Origin: Massilia terrae | GTDB taxonomy: Bacteria > Pseudomonadota > Gammaproteobacteria > Burkholderiales > Burkholderiaceae_D | DNA length: 64,000 bases | Reading direction: 5' to 3' | Assembly (NCBI RefSeq): GCF_024753145.1 | Contig: NZ_JANUGU010000005.1 | Location: 286,490-350,489, forward strand | Shown: one piece after another, positions 8,531 through 17,013 of the stretch | Position numbering within the stretch: the first letter of the stretch is position 1 | How the letters are laid out: the number at the start of each line of letters is the position of its first letter | The notes under the pieces: generated by a model | What the model was told of the DNA's origin: nothing | The model's input: the letters and a program-made list of their open reading frames with translations, nothing else | The model's database searches: none | Program-made: the position numbers and the translations under genes

Positions 8531-9388
8531 ATGTACACGACACTGATCGCCGCGGCCGACCTGGCCCGCCATATCGATGATGCAGGCTGGGTGGTGGTGG
8601 ACTGCCGCCACGACCTCGCCAACCTGTCCGCGGGCCGCGAGGGCTATGCGGTGGCGCACCTGCCGCACGCGGTGTTCGCCGACATGGAGACCGAGCTGTC
8701 GGGCGCCAAGCGCGGACCGGACGGCGTATTCCGCGGCCGCCATCCGCTGCCGGAGCGTGAGGCCCTGATCGAAACGCTGCGCGGCTGGGGCGTGAACGAA
8801 GGCACCCAGGTGGTGGCCTACGACGCCCACGGCGGCATGTTCGCGGCGCGCCTGTGGTGGCTGCTGCGCTGGGTCGGCCACGAGGCGGTGGCGGTGCTGG
8901 ACGGCGGCATGGCCGCATGGCAGGCGCAGGGCCTGGCGCTGACCGCGCAGGTGGACAGCAAGCCGCGCGGCGATATCGCGGCGCACGCGTCGCTGGTGTC
9001 GACCGTCAGCGCGGACGAGGTGCTGGCGAACATCGGCGGCGGCGCGCGTGTCGTCGTCGATGCGCGTGCGCCGGACCGCTACCGCGGCGAGAACGAGACC
9101 ATCGACCCGGTCGGCGGCCATATTCCGGGCGCGAAGAACCGCTTCTTCAAGGACAACCTCGGGGCCGATGGCCGCTTCAAGGACGCGCAGGCGCTACGCG
9201 CGGAATTCGCGCAGATCGTCGGCGATCCCAAGGCGGCCATCATGCAATGCGGGTCGGGTGTCACGGCATGCCATAATCTGCTGGCACTCGAAGTGGCCGG
9301 CCTGGGCGGCGCGGCGCTTTACCCTGGCTCGTGGAGCGAGTGGTGCGCCGATCCGCAGCGCCCGGTCAGCACGGGCGCGAACCCATAA
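8531..9388 (+). CDS. Sulfurtransferase, two rhodanese domains (3-mercaptopyruvate/thiosulfate type)
   Basis: Transfers sulfane sulfur from 3-mercaptopyruvate or thiosulfate to an acceptor such as cyanide or a thiol. The 285-residue protein has tandem rhodanese domains: an inactive N-terminal one (WVVVDCRHDL, VVAYDAHGGMFAARLWWLLR) and a catalytic C-terminal one (VVVDARAPDRYRGE, GGHIPGAKNRF) with active-site Cys240 in QCGSGVTACHN. The CGSGVT loop is the form found in mercaptopyruvate sulfurtransferase (SseA) rather than the CRKGVT of classical rhodanese, which favours mercaptopyruvate. GAAAGG precedes the ATG. Second gene of a likely EamA-sulfurtransferase-GST unit. Confidence 0.9.
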   Translation: MYTTLIAAADLARHIDDAGWVVVDCRHDLANLSAGREGYAVAHLPHAVFADMETELSGAKRGPDGVFRGRHPLPEREALIETLRGWGVNEGTQVVAYDAHGGMFAARLWWLLRWVGHEAVAVLDGGMAAWQAQGLALTAQVDSKPRGDIAAHASLVSTVSADEVLANIGGGARVVVDARAPDRYRGENETIDPVGGHIPGAKNRFFKDNLGADGRFKDAQALRAEFAQIVGDPKAAIMQCGSGVTACHNLLALEVAGLGGAALYPGSWSEWCADPQRPVSTGANP

Positions 9389-9409
9389 CCATAAAACGAG
9401 GAGTTCGCG

Positions 9410-10138
9410 GTGATCAAACTCTATGCCTTTGGCCCCGCTTTCGGCCTACCCGACCCCAGCCCCTTCGTCATGAAAGCCGAGCTGCTGCTCAAGCTGGCCG
9501 GCCTGCCCTACCAGATCGACACCCGAGGCTTCAACCGCGCGCCCAAAGGCAAGCTGCCCTACATCGATGACGACGGCGTGATCGTGGCCGACTCCTTCCT
9601 GATCCGGACCCACCTCGAACAGCGCCACGGCATCGACTTCGACGGCGGCTACGACGCGCGCAGCCGCGCCACCGCCCGCGCGGTCGAAAAGATGCTGGAG
9701 GAGCACCTCTACTTCGCGCTGGTGCACGAGCGCTGGATGAAGGACGAGAACTTCAAGCGCGGCCCCGCGAGCTTCTTCAAGGGCGTGCCGGCTCTGGTGC
9801 GCCCGCTGGTCCAGCGCATGGTGCGCGGCCAGGTGCGCAAGACACTGCACGGCCACGGCATCGGCCGCCACAGCGAGGCGGAAATCGCGATGATGGCATG
9901 CGCCGACCTGGACGCCTTGTCCGCCTTGATCGGCGAGCGCTCCTGCCTGCTGGGCGAACGTCCATGCGGCGCGGATGCGACCGTACTCGCCTTCGTCGCG
10001 GGATCCCTGTGCGAACAGTTCGACTCGCCGGTGCGCGCTCATGCCGAAAAGCTTCCTAACCTGGTGGCCTACCGCGACCGCTGGATGGCGCACTACTACG
10101 GCGGCGGGCAGGAAGCCGCCGCTGCACACGCCGCCTGA
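9410..10138 (+). CDS. Glutathione S-transferase family protein (metaxin/Fax-like)
   Basis: Cytosolic thioredoxin-fold protein of 242 residues. The N-terminal GST domain reads MIKLYAFGPAFGLPDPSPFV then MKAELLLKLAGLPYQ and KGKLPYIDDDGVIVADSFLI, the pattern of the metaxin/failed-axon-connections subgroup rather than classical GSTs. The helical C-terminal domain spans about residues 90-230 and ends in an Ala-rich tail. Translation starts at GTG 9410, supported by AACGAGGAG seven bases upstream. Catalytic activity and substrate are unknown. Last gene of the EamA-sulfurtransferase-GST run; a palindromic element follows. Confidence 0.87.
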   Translation: MIKLYAFGPAFGLPDPSPFVMKAELLLKLAGLPYQIDTRGFNRAPKGKLPYIDDDGVIVADSFLIRTHLEQRHGIDFDGGYDARSRATARAVEKMLEEHLYFALVHERWMKDENFKRGPASFFKGVPALVRPLVQRMVRGQVRKTLHGHGIGRHSEAEIAMMACADLDALSALIGERSCLLGERPCGADATVLAFVAGSLCEQFDSPVRAHAEKLPNLVAYRDRWMAHYYGGGQEAAAAHAA

Positions 10139-10154
10139 GCGTATCACTTGAGAT

Positions 10155-10245
10155 AGAACGTCGTTCCCGCGCAGGCGGGAACCCCATTTTTGCGCGCCTG
10201 GCCACTCACGCGAAACGAGGTCCCCGCCTCCGCGGGGGCGACAAC
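10155..10245. repeat. REP-like palindromic element (GAACGTCGTTCCCGC class)
   Basis: Left arm AGAACGTCGTTCCCGC continuing GCAGGCGGGAACCCCATTTT, and a diverged right arm GAGGTCCCCGCCTCCGCGGG. The left half combines the sequences of the single hairpins at 23921 and 57325, showing they belong to one family. It separates the convergent GST and ZIP genes. Confidence 0.75.
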
Positions 10246-10282
10246 AAGAAAGCACGATGCGCCGCTACGACGCAAGATTTGA

Positions 10283-11056
10283 TCAGTGCCCGTGCGTGAG
10301 CAGCAGGACGATCCCGACGCCGGCCGCGATCAGCAGCACCTGCGGCACCGATTCGCGCACGGTGGCGCGGCGCTGCATCTGCGGCATCAGGTCGCTCACC
10401 GCGATATAGATGAAGCCCGACGACGCGAACACCAGCACGTAGGGGATCAAGCCGCTGGCGCGGTCGAGGGTGAAGTAGCCGAGCAGGCCGCCGGCCACCG
10501 CCAGCAAACTGCACAGCAGGTTGAAGATATAGGCGCGCACCCGCGAGAAGCCGGCGTTGAGCATCACGATGAAGTCGCCAATCTCCTGCGGGATCTCGTG
10601 CGCGACGATGGCCAGGCCGGTGACGATGCCAAGTTCCGGATTGGCGAGGAAGGCCGCGGCAATCAGGATGCCGTCGGTGAAGTTGTGCATGCCGTCGCCG
10701 ACCAGGATCATCCACCCCGCCTTGCCGGCTTCGCGCTTGTCATGGCCGTGCGCGTGGTGATGGCCGTCGCCTTCGTGGTGGTGCGAGTGGCGCAGCAGCG
10801 CCGCTTTTTCGAGCAGGAAGAAGGCCAGCAGGCCGGCCAGCAGCGTCGCGAACAGCGTGCGCGGATCGGCTTTCGACTCGAACGCTTCCGGCAGCGCATG
10901 CAGCAGCGACGTCGAGAGCATGATCCCGACCGACAGGCTGACCATGCGCTCGACTACCTTGGACAACAGGGCGAACGAAAAAACGGCTGCGGCGGAAATG
11001 CTGACGACACCGGCGAAGATGGTCGCCAGCAGGATGGAAATAAGCGTGGGGTCGAT
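10283..11056 (-). CDS. ZIP family divalent metal transporter, probable ATC start
   Basis: Inner-membrane transporter of Zn2+ and related cations, about 257 residues. TM1 reads ISILLATIFAGVVSISAAA and TM2 follows MVSLSVGIMLSTSLLHALP. A His-rich cytoplasmic loop (HSHHHEGDGHHHAHGHD) precedes TM4 with DGMHNFTDGILIAAAF and TM5 with VAHEIPQEIGDFIVML, the ZIP metal-site helices. No ATG or GTG start lies upstream of TM1: the frame is open back to a TAA at 11060-11062. I place the start at ATC 11056 because AGAGG sits seven bases before it and it restores TM1. The first conventional alternative is TTG at 10966, which would delete TM1. Regulation not visible. Confidence 0.85.
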   Translation of the reverse strand: MDPTLISILLATIFAGVVSISAAAVFSFALLSKVVERMVSLSVGIMLSTSLLHALPEAFESKADPRTLFATLLAGLLAFFLLEKAALLRHSHHHEGDGHHHAHGHDKREAGKAGWMILVGDGMHNFTDGILIAAAFLANPELGIVTGLAIVAHEIPQEIGDFIVMLNAGFSRVRAYIFNLLCSLLAVAGGLLGYFTLDRASGLIPYVLVFASSGFIYIAVSDLMPQMQRRATVRESVPQVLLIAAGVGIVLLLTHGH

Positions 11057-11135
11057 TTGTTAGCCTCTTGTTCTTGACGGCGGCTGCAAGCACGCCGAGC
11101 AGCATTGTACCGCCCCGCGTGCCTGCGCGTGCGGC

Positions 11136-12020
11136 TCAGCCCACCCCGTGCGAGCGGAACCACTCCAGCGCGCGCTTCCAGCCGTCCTTGGCGTCGGCCT
11201 CCACATAGCTCGGGCGATAATCCGCATTGAAGGCGTGGCCGGCGTCCGGATAGACCACGAAGGTCGATCCGCTGCGGCCCTTGGCCAGCTCCGCCTTCAT
11301 GCGCTCGATCGACGATTGCGGGATGCCGTTGTCCTTGGCGCCATATAGACCGAGCACCGGCACCGTCAGCGTGGCCGCGAAGTCGATCGGCTGCTTCGGA
11401 TTGTTCGGCGATGCATCGCCGACCAGCCGCCCGTACCATGCGACGCCCGCCCTCACCTTGGGATTGTGGGCGCAATACAGCCAGGTGATGCGCCCGCCCC
11501 AGCAAAAGCCCGTGATGCCGATCTTGTCGACATTGCCGCCATGCTGGCGCGCCCAGTCGACGCAGGCGTCGAGGTCGCCCATCACCTCGGCGTCGGGGGT
11601 CTTGGAGATGATGTCGCGCATCAGGTCCGCGATGTTGGCGACCTTCTGCGGATCGCCCTGGCGCACGAACAGGTCCGGCGCCAGCGCCATATAGCCCTGC
11701 TTGGCGAAGCGGCGCGCGACGTCGGCGATGTGCTCATGCACGCCAAAGATTTCGGATACGACGAGGATGACCGGCGGATTGGCCTTGTCGGCGGGCTGGG
11801 CGCGGTACACCGGCACCTCGGTGCCGCCGACCTTGATGCTGATCGTGCCGGCGGTAAGTCCAGCGGTATCGGTCTTGATGACCGACTGCGCCGCGACCGG
11901 CAAGGTGGCCGCGGCAAAGCCGCTGCCCAGTGCCACCTTCAGGAAGTCACGGCGGTCGACGCCGTCCGTGAAAGCGCTGCTGGCGACCAGGGAGTCGCCG
12001 TCCTGAACCAGGTCCTTCAT
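11136..12020 (-). CDS. Dienelactone hydrolase family protein with Tat signal
   Basis: Alpha/beta hydrolase of 294 residues. The N-terminus has a twin-arginine signal, DRRDFLKVALGSGFAAATLP ending VAAQS, so it is predicted to be exported folded to the periplasm. The catalytic domain shows EIFGVHEHIADVARRFA, the nucleophile elbow GFCWGG (Cys nucleophile of the dienelactone hydrolase family), the acid region LGLYGAKDNGIP and the His in DAGHAFNADYRP. The family hydrolyses lactones and esters; the substrate is unknown. Periplasmic members of this group (YghX-like) are poorly characterised. It stands alone on the minus strand; a palindromic repeat lies upstream, between its start and polA-side genes. 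Confidence 0.88.
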   Translation of the reverse strand: MKDLVQDGDSLVASSAFTDGVDRRDFLKVALGSGFAAATLPVAAQSVIKTDTAGLTAGTISIKVGGTEVPVYRAQPADKANPPVILVVSEIFGVHEHIADVARRFAKQGYMALAPDLFVRQGDPQKVANIADLMRDIISKTPDAEVMGDLDACVDWARQHGGNVDKIGITGFCWGGRITWLYCAHNPKVRAGVAWYGRLVGDASPNNPKQPIDFAATLTVPVLGLYGAKDNGIPQSSIERMKAELAKGRSGSTFVVYPDAGHAFNADYRPSYVEADAKDGWKRALEWFRSHGVG

Positions 12021-12095
12021 CTGCGATACCTCCGACGTTGTTGGACAGGGTTGCTATCTTAACAGCGCTTCAGCGATATCGCGCACTCTCAAAAA

Positions 12096-12176
12096 CGTCG
12101 TCCCGGCGGAGGCCGGGACCCATGCTGACTCTCCGAATTCGGAAGCGGTGGGTCCCGGCCTGCGCCGGGACGACGG
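12096..12176. repeat. REP/BIME-like two-arm palindromic element (short spacer)
   Basis: Left arm CGTCGTCCCGGCGGAGGCCG then GGACCCATGCTGA, right arm GGGTCCCGGCCTGCGCCGGG ending ACGACGG. The spacer is about 20 bases, shorter than in its relatives. It lies between two minus-strand genes, downstream of the DUF4382 gene. Confidence 0.83.
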
Positions 12177-12196
12177 TGTTATTACAGTAGTCGTGC

Positions 12197-13411
12197 TTAC
12201 GGAGTGAGCGTGAAGTTCACGCCGGTCTGGTTACCCTTCGACAGATCGACCGCTGCGACCGACTTCGTGGTGTAGCCGGTGGCCGAGGCTTCGAGCGAAT
12301 ACACGCCCGGGGTCACGCCGCTGGCGGCATTGAACGCGAGCGGCAGCGTGGTGCTGTAGGCAGCATACTGCGGCGCCGCCAGCGGCAGGTTGGCCAGGGT
12401 GTAGGCATTGGTCAGGTCCACGCCCTGGTACTTGATCGCGACCGGGCCGGAGGCCAGTGTCTGCTTGGCGGTCACGAACGGCGTCGCGGTGGCACTGACC
12501 GGGTTCAGTGTCACGCTGCCGCTGACCGAACCGGTGGCCGACTGCGCCAGCGCGATCGGCGCGGCGGCGGTGCTGACCGAGGTGTTGCCGGTGGCGGCGA
12601 CCGGCACGGCGGAGATCACCGAGGCGGCGCTGTTGTCGGAGGTGATCACCAGGTCGTAATTACCGGCCGTGAGGTGCGAGACCACAAACACGCCAGTCTG
12701 CACGTCAGGCGTGGTGGAAGCGATGATCTGCCCATTCTGCTCGGCCGCGATCATCACGTGGTGGGTCAGCGCGGCGGCGGCGATCACGCCCGAGATGCCG
12801 TTGTTCGCGGCCGGCACCAGGGTCAGCACCGGCTTGAGCGCGTAGCTGCCATTGCCCTTGCTGACCACCGATTTGCAGGCGTCGAAGTCGATCACGAGGT
12901 TGGTGGTGGCGCCGGCGGTCACGTCGAAGCCGCCATTGATCTTGATGCCGCTGGTGACGCCGCTCGGGGTGTCGAGCGCCAGTTCGCCGGTGCTGCCGGT
13001 ACGTACCACGGTGTTGGCGGTGCCGCTGGAGTTCGCATCCAGCACCAGGCGCACCTGGCCGTAGTGGCCGGCGTCCAGCGAGCCCGTTGCCAGCGTGTCC
13101 ACCACGCCGTTGGTCAGCGACAGCAGGTTGATCTTGCGCGCCGGGCTCAGCGGCAGGCTGAGCCAGCTGGCGTCGGTATCGGACGCGGTATCGCTCTTGT
13201 TGACCATCACCTTGGTCACGGTGACGTTGACGGAATCAAAGCCGCAGGCCGGCGCATCGGTCAGCGCGACGGCGACCGTACCGGTGCTCGACGTGACGGT
13301 CGGCGTGGTGGTCGACCCCGACGACCCGCCACCGCCGCCGCAGGCCCCGAGGACCGCCGCAGCCAGCGCGCTCCCGGCCAGCAGGCCGACTTTGGTGAGT
13401 TGTTGTTTCAT
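12197..13411 (-). CDS. DUF4382 domain-containing lipoprotein
   Basis: Predicted exported lipoprotein of 404 residues: a signal peptide with lipobox VLGAC followed by a Gly/Ser-rich linker (CGGGGGSSGS) and a Thr-rich stretch. Residues about 45-195 are the DUF4382 domain (GTVAVALTDAPACGFDSVNV, VTKVMVNKS, GHYGQVRLVLD). The C-terminal part is beta-rich and ends GVYSLEASATGYTTKSVAAV then VNFTLTP, like a carboxypeptidase-regulatory (prealbumin-like) fold. I chose ATG 13411 because it places a standard signal peptide; the frame extends eight codons further. Function is unknown. Downstream of it is a palindromic repeat; upstream is an AT-rich region before polA. Confidence 0.85.
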   Translation of the reverse strand: MKQQLTKVGLLAGSALAAAVLGACGGGGGSSGSTTTPTVTSSTGTVAVALTDAPACGFDSVNVTVTKVMVNKSDTASDTDASWLSLPLSPARKINLLSLTNGVVDTLATGSLDAGHYGQVRLVLDANSSGTANTVVRTGSTGELALDTPSGVTSGIKINGGFDVTAGATTNLVIDFDACKSVVSKGNGSYALKPVLTLVPAANNGISGVIAAAALTHHVMIAAEQNGQIIASTTPDVQTGVFVVSHLTAGNYDLVITSDNSAASVISAVPVAATGNTSVSTAAAPIALAQSATGSVSGSVTLNPVSATATPFVTAKQTLASGPVAIKYQGVDLTNAYTLANLPLAAPQYAAYSTTLPLAFNAASGVTPGVYSLEASATGYTTKSVAAVDLSKGNQTGVNFTLTP

Positions 13412-13552
13412 TATGTGCCTTTCAAAAATCGCCATGGGAGGGTGAAATTCATGTACATATCGTATATTCCTTCATGCAATTTTGCAGCCCGCACACGGGG
13501 ATTGAAACGTCTGCTTACAACAGTTACCGAACTGTCGCCGCGTTCAGCAACA

Positions 13553-16300
13553 TCAGTGTGCCTGCTCCCAGTTGGGGCCGACGCCGGTCTCGGCCAGCAG
13601 CGGCACCTTGAGCGTCGCCACGCCTGACATCAGTTCCGGCAGGCGCGCCTTGACCAGCTCCAGCTCGGCCTCGGGCACTTCCAGCACCAGTTCGTCGTGC
13701 ACCTGCATCACCATGCGGGTGCCCAGGCCCTCGCGTTCGATCCAGCCCTGCACCGCGATCATCGCCAGCTTGATCAGGTCGGCGGCCGTACCCTGCATCG
13801 GCGCATTGATCGCCGCGCGTTCGGCGGCGGCGCGGCGCGGGCCGTTGGGCGAATTGATCTCGGGGAGCCACAGGCGGCGGCCGAACACGGTCTCGACGTA
13901 GCCGCGCTGCTTGGCTGCGAGGCGGGTCTCGTCCATGTACTGCTTCACGCCGGAGAAGCGGTTGAAGTAGCGCTCGATATAATTCTGCGCGGCGGAGCGC
14001 TCGATGCCGAGGTTGGACGCCAGGCCGAATGCGCTCATGCCGTAGATCAGGCCGAAGTTGATGACCTTGGCGTAGCGGCGCTGCTCCGACTGCACCTCTT
14101 CCTGCGCCAGGCCGAAGATTTCGGCGGCGGTTGCGCGGTGGATGTCGGCGCCTTCCGCGAACGCGCGCAGCATCGCCTCGTCGCCCGAGATGTGGGCCAT
14201 GATGCGCAGCTCGATCTGCGAATAGTCGGCCGACACGATCACATTGCCCGGCCCCGCCACGAAGGCTTCGCGGATACGGCGGCCTTCGGCGGTGCGCACG
14301 GGGATATTCTGCAGGTTCGGGTCGTTCGAGGCCAGGCGCCCGGTGACGGCCACCGCCTGCGCGTAATTGGTGTGCACGCGGCCGGTGTTCGGGTTCACGC
14401 CCTTGGGCAGTTTGTCGGTGTAGGTCGACTTCAGCTTGGACAGGCCGCGGTGCTCCAGCAGGATTTTCGGCAGCGGATAGTCCTCGGCCAGCTTCTGCAG
14501 CACTTCCTCGTCGGTCGACGGCGCGCCGGTGGCGGTCTTCTTGATCACCGGGAGCTGCAGCTTGCCGAAGAAGATCTCGCCGATCTGCTTGGGCGAGCCG
14601 AGGTTGAACGGGCCGCCGGCCAACTCGTAGGCCTGTTGCTCCAGCTGCGCGATGCGCGTGGCCAGTTCGCGGCTCTGCTGATCCAGCAGGGCGGCGTCGA
14701 TCAGCACGCCGTTGCGCTCGATCTTCTGCAGCACCACCTGGGTCGGCAGCTCGATATTGCGGTACACGTACTTCAGGCCTTCGTTGCTCTCGACGTGAGG
14801 CAGCATGCTGTGATGCAGGCGCAGCGTGATGTCCGAATCCTCGCCCGCGTACTCGGTCGCGCGCGCCAGCTCCACCTGGTCGAAGCAGATCTGGTTGGCG
14901 CCCTTGCCGCAGACATCGACGTAGGGAATGGTGGTGTAGCCGAGGTGGCGCATCGCCATCGTGTCCATGTCGTGCGGCTTGTGCGACTCGAACACGTAGG
15001 ACTGCAGCAGCGTGTCGTGCTCGATCCCGCGCAGCTTCACGCCGTGGTTCTCGAACACGTGCATGTCGTATTTCAGGTTCTGGCCGAGCTTGGGCTTGTC
15101 CGGATTTTCCAGCCACGGCTTCAGGCGCTCCAGCACCAGCTCGCGCGGCAGCTGCTGCGGCACGCCGGCGTAGCGGTGCGCGACCGGGATGTAGCAGCCC
15201 TTCTCCTTTTCCACCGACAGCGAGATGCCCACCATTTCGGCCTGCATCGGGTCGAGCGAAGTGGTCTCGGTGTCGACCGAGGTCAGCGCGGCGGCGTCGA
15301 TGAGCGCGATCCACTTGTCCAGCTGCTCTTCGGTCAGTACGGTCTCGTACTCGCCGCGGATGATCGGCATGCCCGGCAGCGTGGCCTGGGCGCCTTCCGG
15401 CGACGACAGCGGCGCGGCCGGCGCGCCGGCGGTGCCGTTGCGGGCGGTGAGCTCGCGCAGCATGGTCTTGAAGCCGTAGCGCTCGAAGAAGGCGACCAGC
15501 GCCTCGCGGTCTTCCGGCCGGCCGATCAGGCTTTCTTCGAACGAAATCACGTGGCCGGCCAGGTCGCAGTCGGTCTTCACGGTGATCAGTTCGCGGCCCT
15601 TGGGCAGCCATTCCAGCGCGGCGCGCAGGTTCTCGCCGACCGCGCCGGTGATGGTGTGCGCGTTGGCGATCACGCCGTCGAGCGAACCGTGCAGGGTCAG
15701 CCACTTGAGCGCGGTCTTCGGGCCGCACTTGTTCACGCCCGGGACGTTGTCGACGGTGTCGCCGATCAGGGTCAGGTAGTCGATGATGCGGTTGGGCGGC
15801 ACGCCGAACTTGGCCAGCACGCCGGCTTCGTCGAGCTTATCGTTGGTCATGGTATTGATCAGCATGACCTTGTCGTTGACCAGCTGGGCCAGGTCCTTGT
15901 CGCCGGTCGAGACGATGGTGTCCATGCCCTTCGCGTACGCCTGCACGGCCAGGGTGCCGATCACGTCGTCCGCTTCCACGCCGTCGACCATCAGGATCGG
16001 CCAGCCGAGGAAGCGCACGGCCTCGTGGATCGGCTCGATCTGCTTGCGCAAATCGTCGGGCATCGAGGCGCGCGTGGCCTTGTACTCGGGGTAGAGATCG
16101 TCGCGGAAGGTCTTGCCGGAGGCGTCGAAGACGCAGGCGATGTAGGCCGCCGGATAATCGGCGCGCAGGCGGCGCAGCATGTTGACCATGCCGTGCATCG
16201 CCCCGGTGGGGAAGCCGTCCGGGCTGCGCAGGTCGGGCAGCGCATGGAAGGCGCGATAAAGGTAGCTGGAACCGTCGACTAGGAGCAGGGTATTTTGCAT
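13553..16300 (-). CDS. polA: DNA polymerase I
   Basis: Repair and Okazaki-fragment-processing polymerase, 915 residues, three domains. The N-terminal 5'-3' flap nuclease (1 to ~300) shows LLVDGSSYLYRAFHALPDL, VFDASGKTFRDDLYPEYK and STGDKDLAQLV. The middle 3'-5' exonuclease keeps SVDTETTSLDPMQAEMVGIS with its DxE metal ligands. The polymerase domain has motif A SADYSQIELRIMAHISGD (Asp near residue 690), motif B RRYAKVINFGLIYGMSAFGL and motif C VMQVHDELVLEVPE. Ending NWEQAH is typical. It is divergent from the DUF2782-thrB unit, with about 175 bp between starts. Proofreading appears intact. Confidence 0.98.
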   Translation of the reverse strand: MQNTLLLVDGSSYLYRAFHALPDLRSPDGFPTGAMHGMVNMLRRLRADYPAAYIACVFDASGKTFRDDLYPEYKATRASMPDDLRKQIEPIHEAVRFLGWPILMVDGVEADDVIGTLAVQAYAKGMDTIVSTGDKDLAQLVNDKVMLINTMTNDKLDEAGVLAKFGVPPNRIIDYLTLIGDTVDNVPGVNKCGPKTALKWLTLHGSLDGVIANAHTITGAVGENLRAALEWLPKGRELITVKTDCDLAGHVISFEESLIGRPEDREALVAFFERYGFKTMLRELTARNGTAGAPAAPLSSPEGAQATLPGMPIIRGEYETVLTEEQLDKWIALIDAAALTSVDTETTSLDPMQAEMVGISLSVEKEKGCYIPVAHRYAGVPQQLPRELVLERLKPWLENPDKPKLGQNLKYDMHVFENHGVKLRGIEHDTLLQSYVFESHKPHDMDTMAMRHLGYTTIPYVDVCGKGANQICFDQVELARATEYAGEDSDITLRLHHSMLPHVESNEGLKYVYRNIELPTQVVLQKIERNGVLIDAALLDQQSRELATRIAQLEQQAYELAGGPFNLGSPKQIGEIFFGKLQLPVIKKTATGAPSTDEEVLQKLAEDYPLPKILLEHRGLSKLKSTYTDKLPKGVNPNTGRVHTNYAQAVAVTGRLASNDPNLQNIPVRTAEGRRIREAFVAGPGNVIVSADYSQIELRIMAHISGDEAMLRAFAEGADIHRATAAEIFGLAQEEVQSEQRRYAKVINFGLIYGMSAFGLASNLGIERSAAQNYIERYFNRFSGVKQYMDETRLAAKQRGYVETVFGRRLWLPEINSPNGPRRAAAERAAINAPMQGTAADLIKLAMIAVQGWIEREGLGTRMVMQVHDELVLEVPEAELELVKARLPELMSGVATLKVPLLAETGVGPNWEQAH

Positions 16301-16475
16301 AGGGTGGCGATGTGGTGGTGGGACGCTCGCGCGCCGCGCTCGATCTGCGCATTATCGCAGAATCCGGCATGGGAAAAACGCAAGCTTGCAGGGTTCGTAT
16401 ATGGGGGCGGTGCGCCAGTTTTCACTGGCTCGCCACGGCTTTGCTACAATGAACAAAACGATAAAGGTGAATATC

Positions 16476-16940
16476 ATGTCGCGCTCCAGCCTGATTCTCA
16501 AACTTGCGCCGCTCGGCCTGCTCGCGTGGTCCGCGTTGGCCGCTGCCCAGCAGCAAGCGCAAACCCCAACCACGCCGCCCCCGGGCGACAAGCCGCCGCG
16601 CCTCGAACGCATCGAGCCGGGCAGCGACGTCCCGGCGACCACCATCCCGCCCAAGGGCGGCACCCAGATCAAGGAACGCAAGGAAGGCGGCGTCGTTACC
16701 GAGGTCGAGGTACAGGCCGGCCCCAGCCACTACACGATGCGCCCCGCCCACCCGGCCGGCACCGGCCAGCCCGGCACGGTCGAAACCAACAGCGGCGTAC
16801 GCGCGCCGCAGTGGCAGGTGCTGGAGTTCGACCTGAACAAAAAGCGCAAGCAAGCCAGCGAACAGCCGGCGGCCGCCGCACCGGCCGAGGAGCTCGCTCC
16901 CGCCGAGGTGCCGCCGCCACCGCGCCCGGCGCAGAAGTAA
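16476..16940 (+). CDS. DUF2782 domain-containing exported protein
   Basis: Predicted secreted protein of 154 residues: signal peptide LKLAPLGLLAWSALAAAQQQ, a Pro-rich linker (TPTTPPPGDKPPRLERIEPG), then the DUF2782 core IPPKGGTQIKERKEGGVVTE with YTMRPAH and PQWQVLEFDL, and a Pro/Ala-rich tail. I chose ATG 16476 because AAAGGTG lies at the right spacing; ATG 16449 is an alternative. Function is unknown. Its position between polA and thrB recurs in betaproteobacteria as I know the family. Confidence 0.82.
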   Translation: MSRSSLILKLAPLGLLAWSALAAAQQQAQTPTTPPPGDKPPRLERIEPGSDVPATTIPPKGGTQIKERKEGGVVTEVEVQAGPSHYTMRPAHPAGTGQPGTVETNSGVRAPQWQVLEFDLNKKRKQASEQPAAAAPAEELAPAEVPPPPRPAQK

Positions 16941-17013
16941 ACTGGCAACCCATCCGTGCGCGCAGCGATGCGCGCATCCCGCATAGCTACCGACTTTTAC
17001 CTTTTGCTTGAAC

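Noticed and set aside
6428..9121. 897-codon open frame on the minus strand
   Set aside because: Antisense to the Rieske oxygenase, EamA and sulfurtransferase genes, all of which have clear family motifs.
10283..10966. ZIP gene starting at TTG 10966
   Set aside because: This start removes TM1; an AGAGG ribosome site and an open frame point to an ATC start at 11056, although TTG remains possible.
13697..16282. 861-codon open frame on the plus strand
   Set aside because: Mirror of polA in a high-GC genome; translation is His/Arg/Gln/Val-rich with no recognisable domain.
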